NCBI GenBank assembly: GCA_002347185.1
Contig: DDXK01000020.1
Coordinates: forward strand, 27,827-34,069
Direction: 5' to 3'
Source of the DNA: Desulfobulbaceae bacterium UBA2262
Lineage (GTDB): Bacteria; Desulfobacterota; Desulfobulbia; Desulfobulbales; Desulfurivibrionaceae
DNA: 6,243 nucleotides
Part shown: positions 5,865-6,243 of the stretch, in pieces
Layout of the letters: each line of letters opens with the position of its first letter
Numbering within the stretch: the first letter of the stretch is position 1
The notes under the pieces: generated by a model
Seen by the model: only the letters and a program-made list of their open reading frames with translations
What the model was told of the DNA's origin: nothing
Database searches by the model: none
Translations under genes and position numbers: made by a program

Positions 5865-6243
5865 TTAACGCTCGGTACGGCCACGTTGCTGATGGCCGCC
5901 CTTACCCTTGGGGACAGCGCCCTGACGACGCTGGCCACCCGGCACAAAGGGACGACGTCCCTTACCGGTACCACGACCGCCGGTAGGCAGTGAGCTAACC
6001 GGTTCCAGGCCGGGGATGGTATATACCGGCACACGTTGACCGGTGTAACGCTCGATCCGCTGCAGGTAGCCAGCCTCAGTTGGCGATACAAAGGAGATGG
6101 CGATGCCGGTGGCGCCGGCACGGCCGGTCCGGCCGATCCGGTGAACATAATCCTCGGCTGCCTTGGGCAGATCGAAGTTGATGACGTGGCTGATACCGTT
6201 GATATCCAGTCCGCGGGCTGCCACATCGGTGGCCACCAGCAGC
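5865..6243 (-). CDS. DEAD-box ATP-dependent RNA helicase, C-terminal part (partial; RhlE-like)
   Basis: The last 125 codons of a minus-strand gene are visible; the N-terminal ATP-binding RecA domain with the DEAD box lies beyond the right edge. Helicase motif V, VATDVAARGLDI (visible residues 3-14), and motif VI, HRIGRTGRAG (34-43), are intact. The arginine finger and ATP-hydrolysis residues of the second RecA domain are therefore present. After the domain ends near visible residue 80 there is a tail of about 40 residues rich in Gly, Arg, Lys and Gln with a single acidic residue. Such tails in bacterial DEAD-box proteins bind RNA nonspecifically. The short linker from motif VI to the tail resembles RhlE more than DeaD/CsdA, which carries a longer RNA-binding domain, but the subfamily cannot be fixed from this fragment. 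The family unwinds structured RNA in ribosome assembly, RNA decay or cold adaptation. The GTG at 6236 is internal, not the start. Confidence 0.92.
   Translation of the reverse strand, partial: LLVATDVAARGLDINGISHVINFDLPKAAEDYVHRIGRTGRAGATGIAISFVSPTEAGYLQRIERYTGQRVPVYTIPGLEPVSSLPTGGRGTGKGRRPFVPGGQRRQGAVPKGKGGHQQRGRTER

Noticed and set aside
5793..5993. 66-codon open frame on the plus strand after pyc
   Set aside because: It begins at a TTG, runs through the terminator hairpin and then lies antisense to the helicase tail. The Thr/Leu-rich translation has no family resemblance.

Overview
This window looks like chromosomal housekeeping DNA from a Gram-negative anaerobe of the Geobacter/Trichlorobacter type (Desulfuromonadia). 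That placement is an inference. It rests on the GC-rich codon use, the single-chain pyruvate carboxylase of 1149 residues (known as the anaplerotic enzyme in Geobacter), a full-length CheV and the general style of the proteins. No rRNA or other taxonomic marker is present. I see no mobile element, CRISPR array, tRNA, phage gene or sign of recent transfer.

Layout. Positions 1-1003 (minus) hold the first 334 residues of anthranilate synthase component I (trpE); the C-terminal third lies beyond the left edge. A 146-bp divergent intergenic region (1004-1149) holds a trpE promoter, a cheV promoter and a 10-bp palindrome between them. cheV (1150-2109, plus) encodes a CheW-REC chemotaxis adaptor and ends at a strong intrinsic terminator (2140-2168). 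Four bases later a candidate pyc promoter begins. It is followed by an AT-rich leader of about 100 nt that ends in a small inverted repeat just before the ribosome binding site. pyc (2311-5760, plus) is a complete biotin-dependent pyruvate carboxylase. A 50-bp near-perfect hairpin (5801-5850) separates it from the convergent 3' end of a DEAD-box RNA helicase gene (5865-6243, minus), whose 5' part lies beyond the right edge.

How the genes relate. The four genes do not form one operon. Two pairs are divergent or convergent, and terminators stand after cheV and between pyc and the helicase gene. trpE starts tryptophan synthesis from chorismate. CheV links chemoreceptors to the CheA kinase. Pyruvate carboxylase refills oxaloacetate, which in acetate-oxidising relatives feeds the TCA cycle and gluconeogenesis. 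The helicase probably acts on structured RNA. The intergenic signals are more notable than the genes. I did not find a convincing new biological system here.
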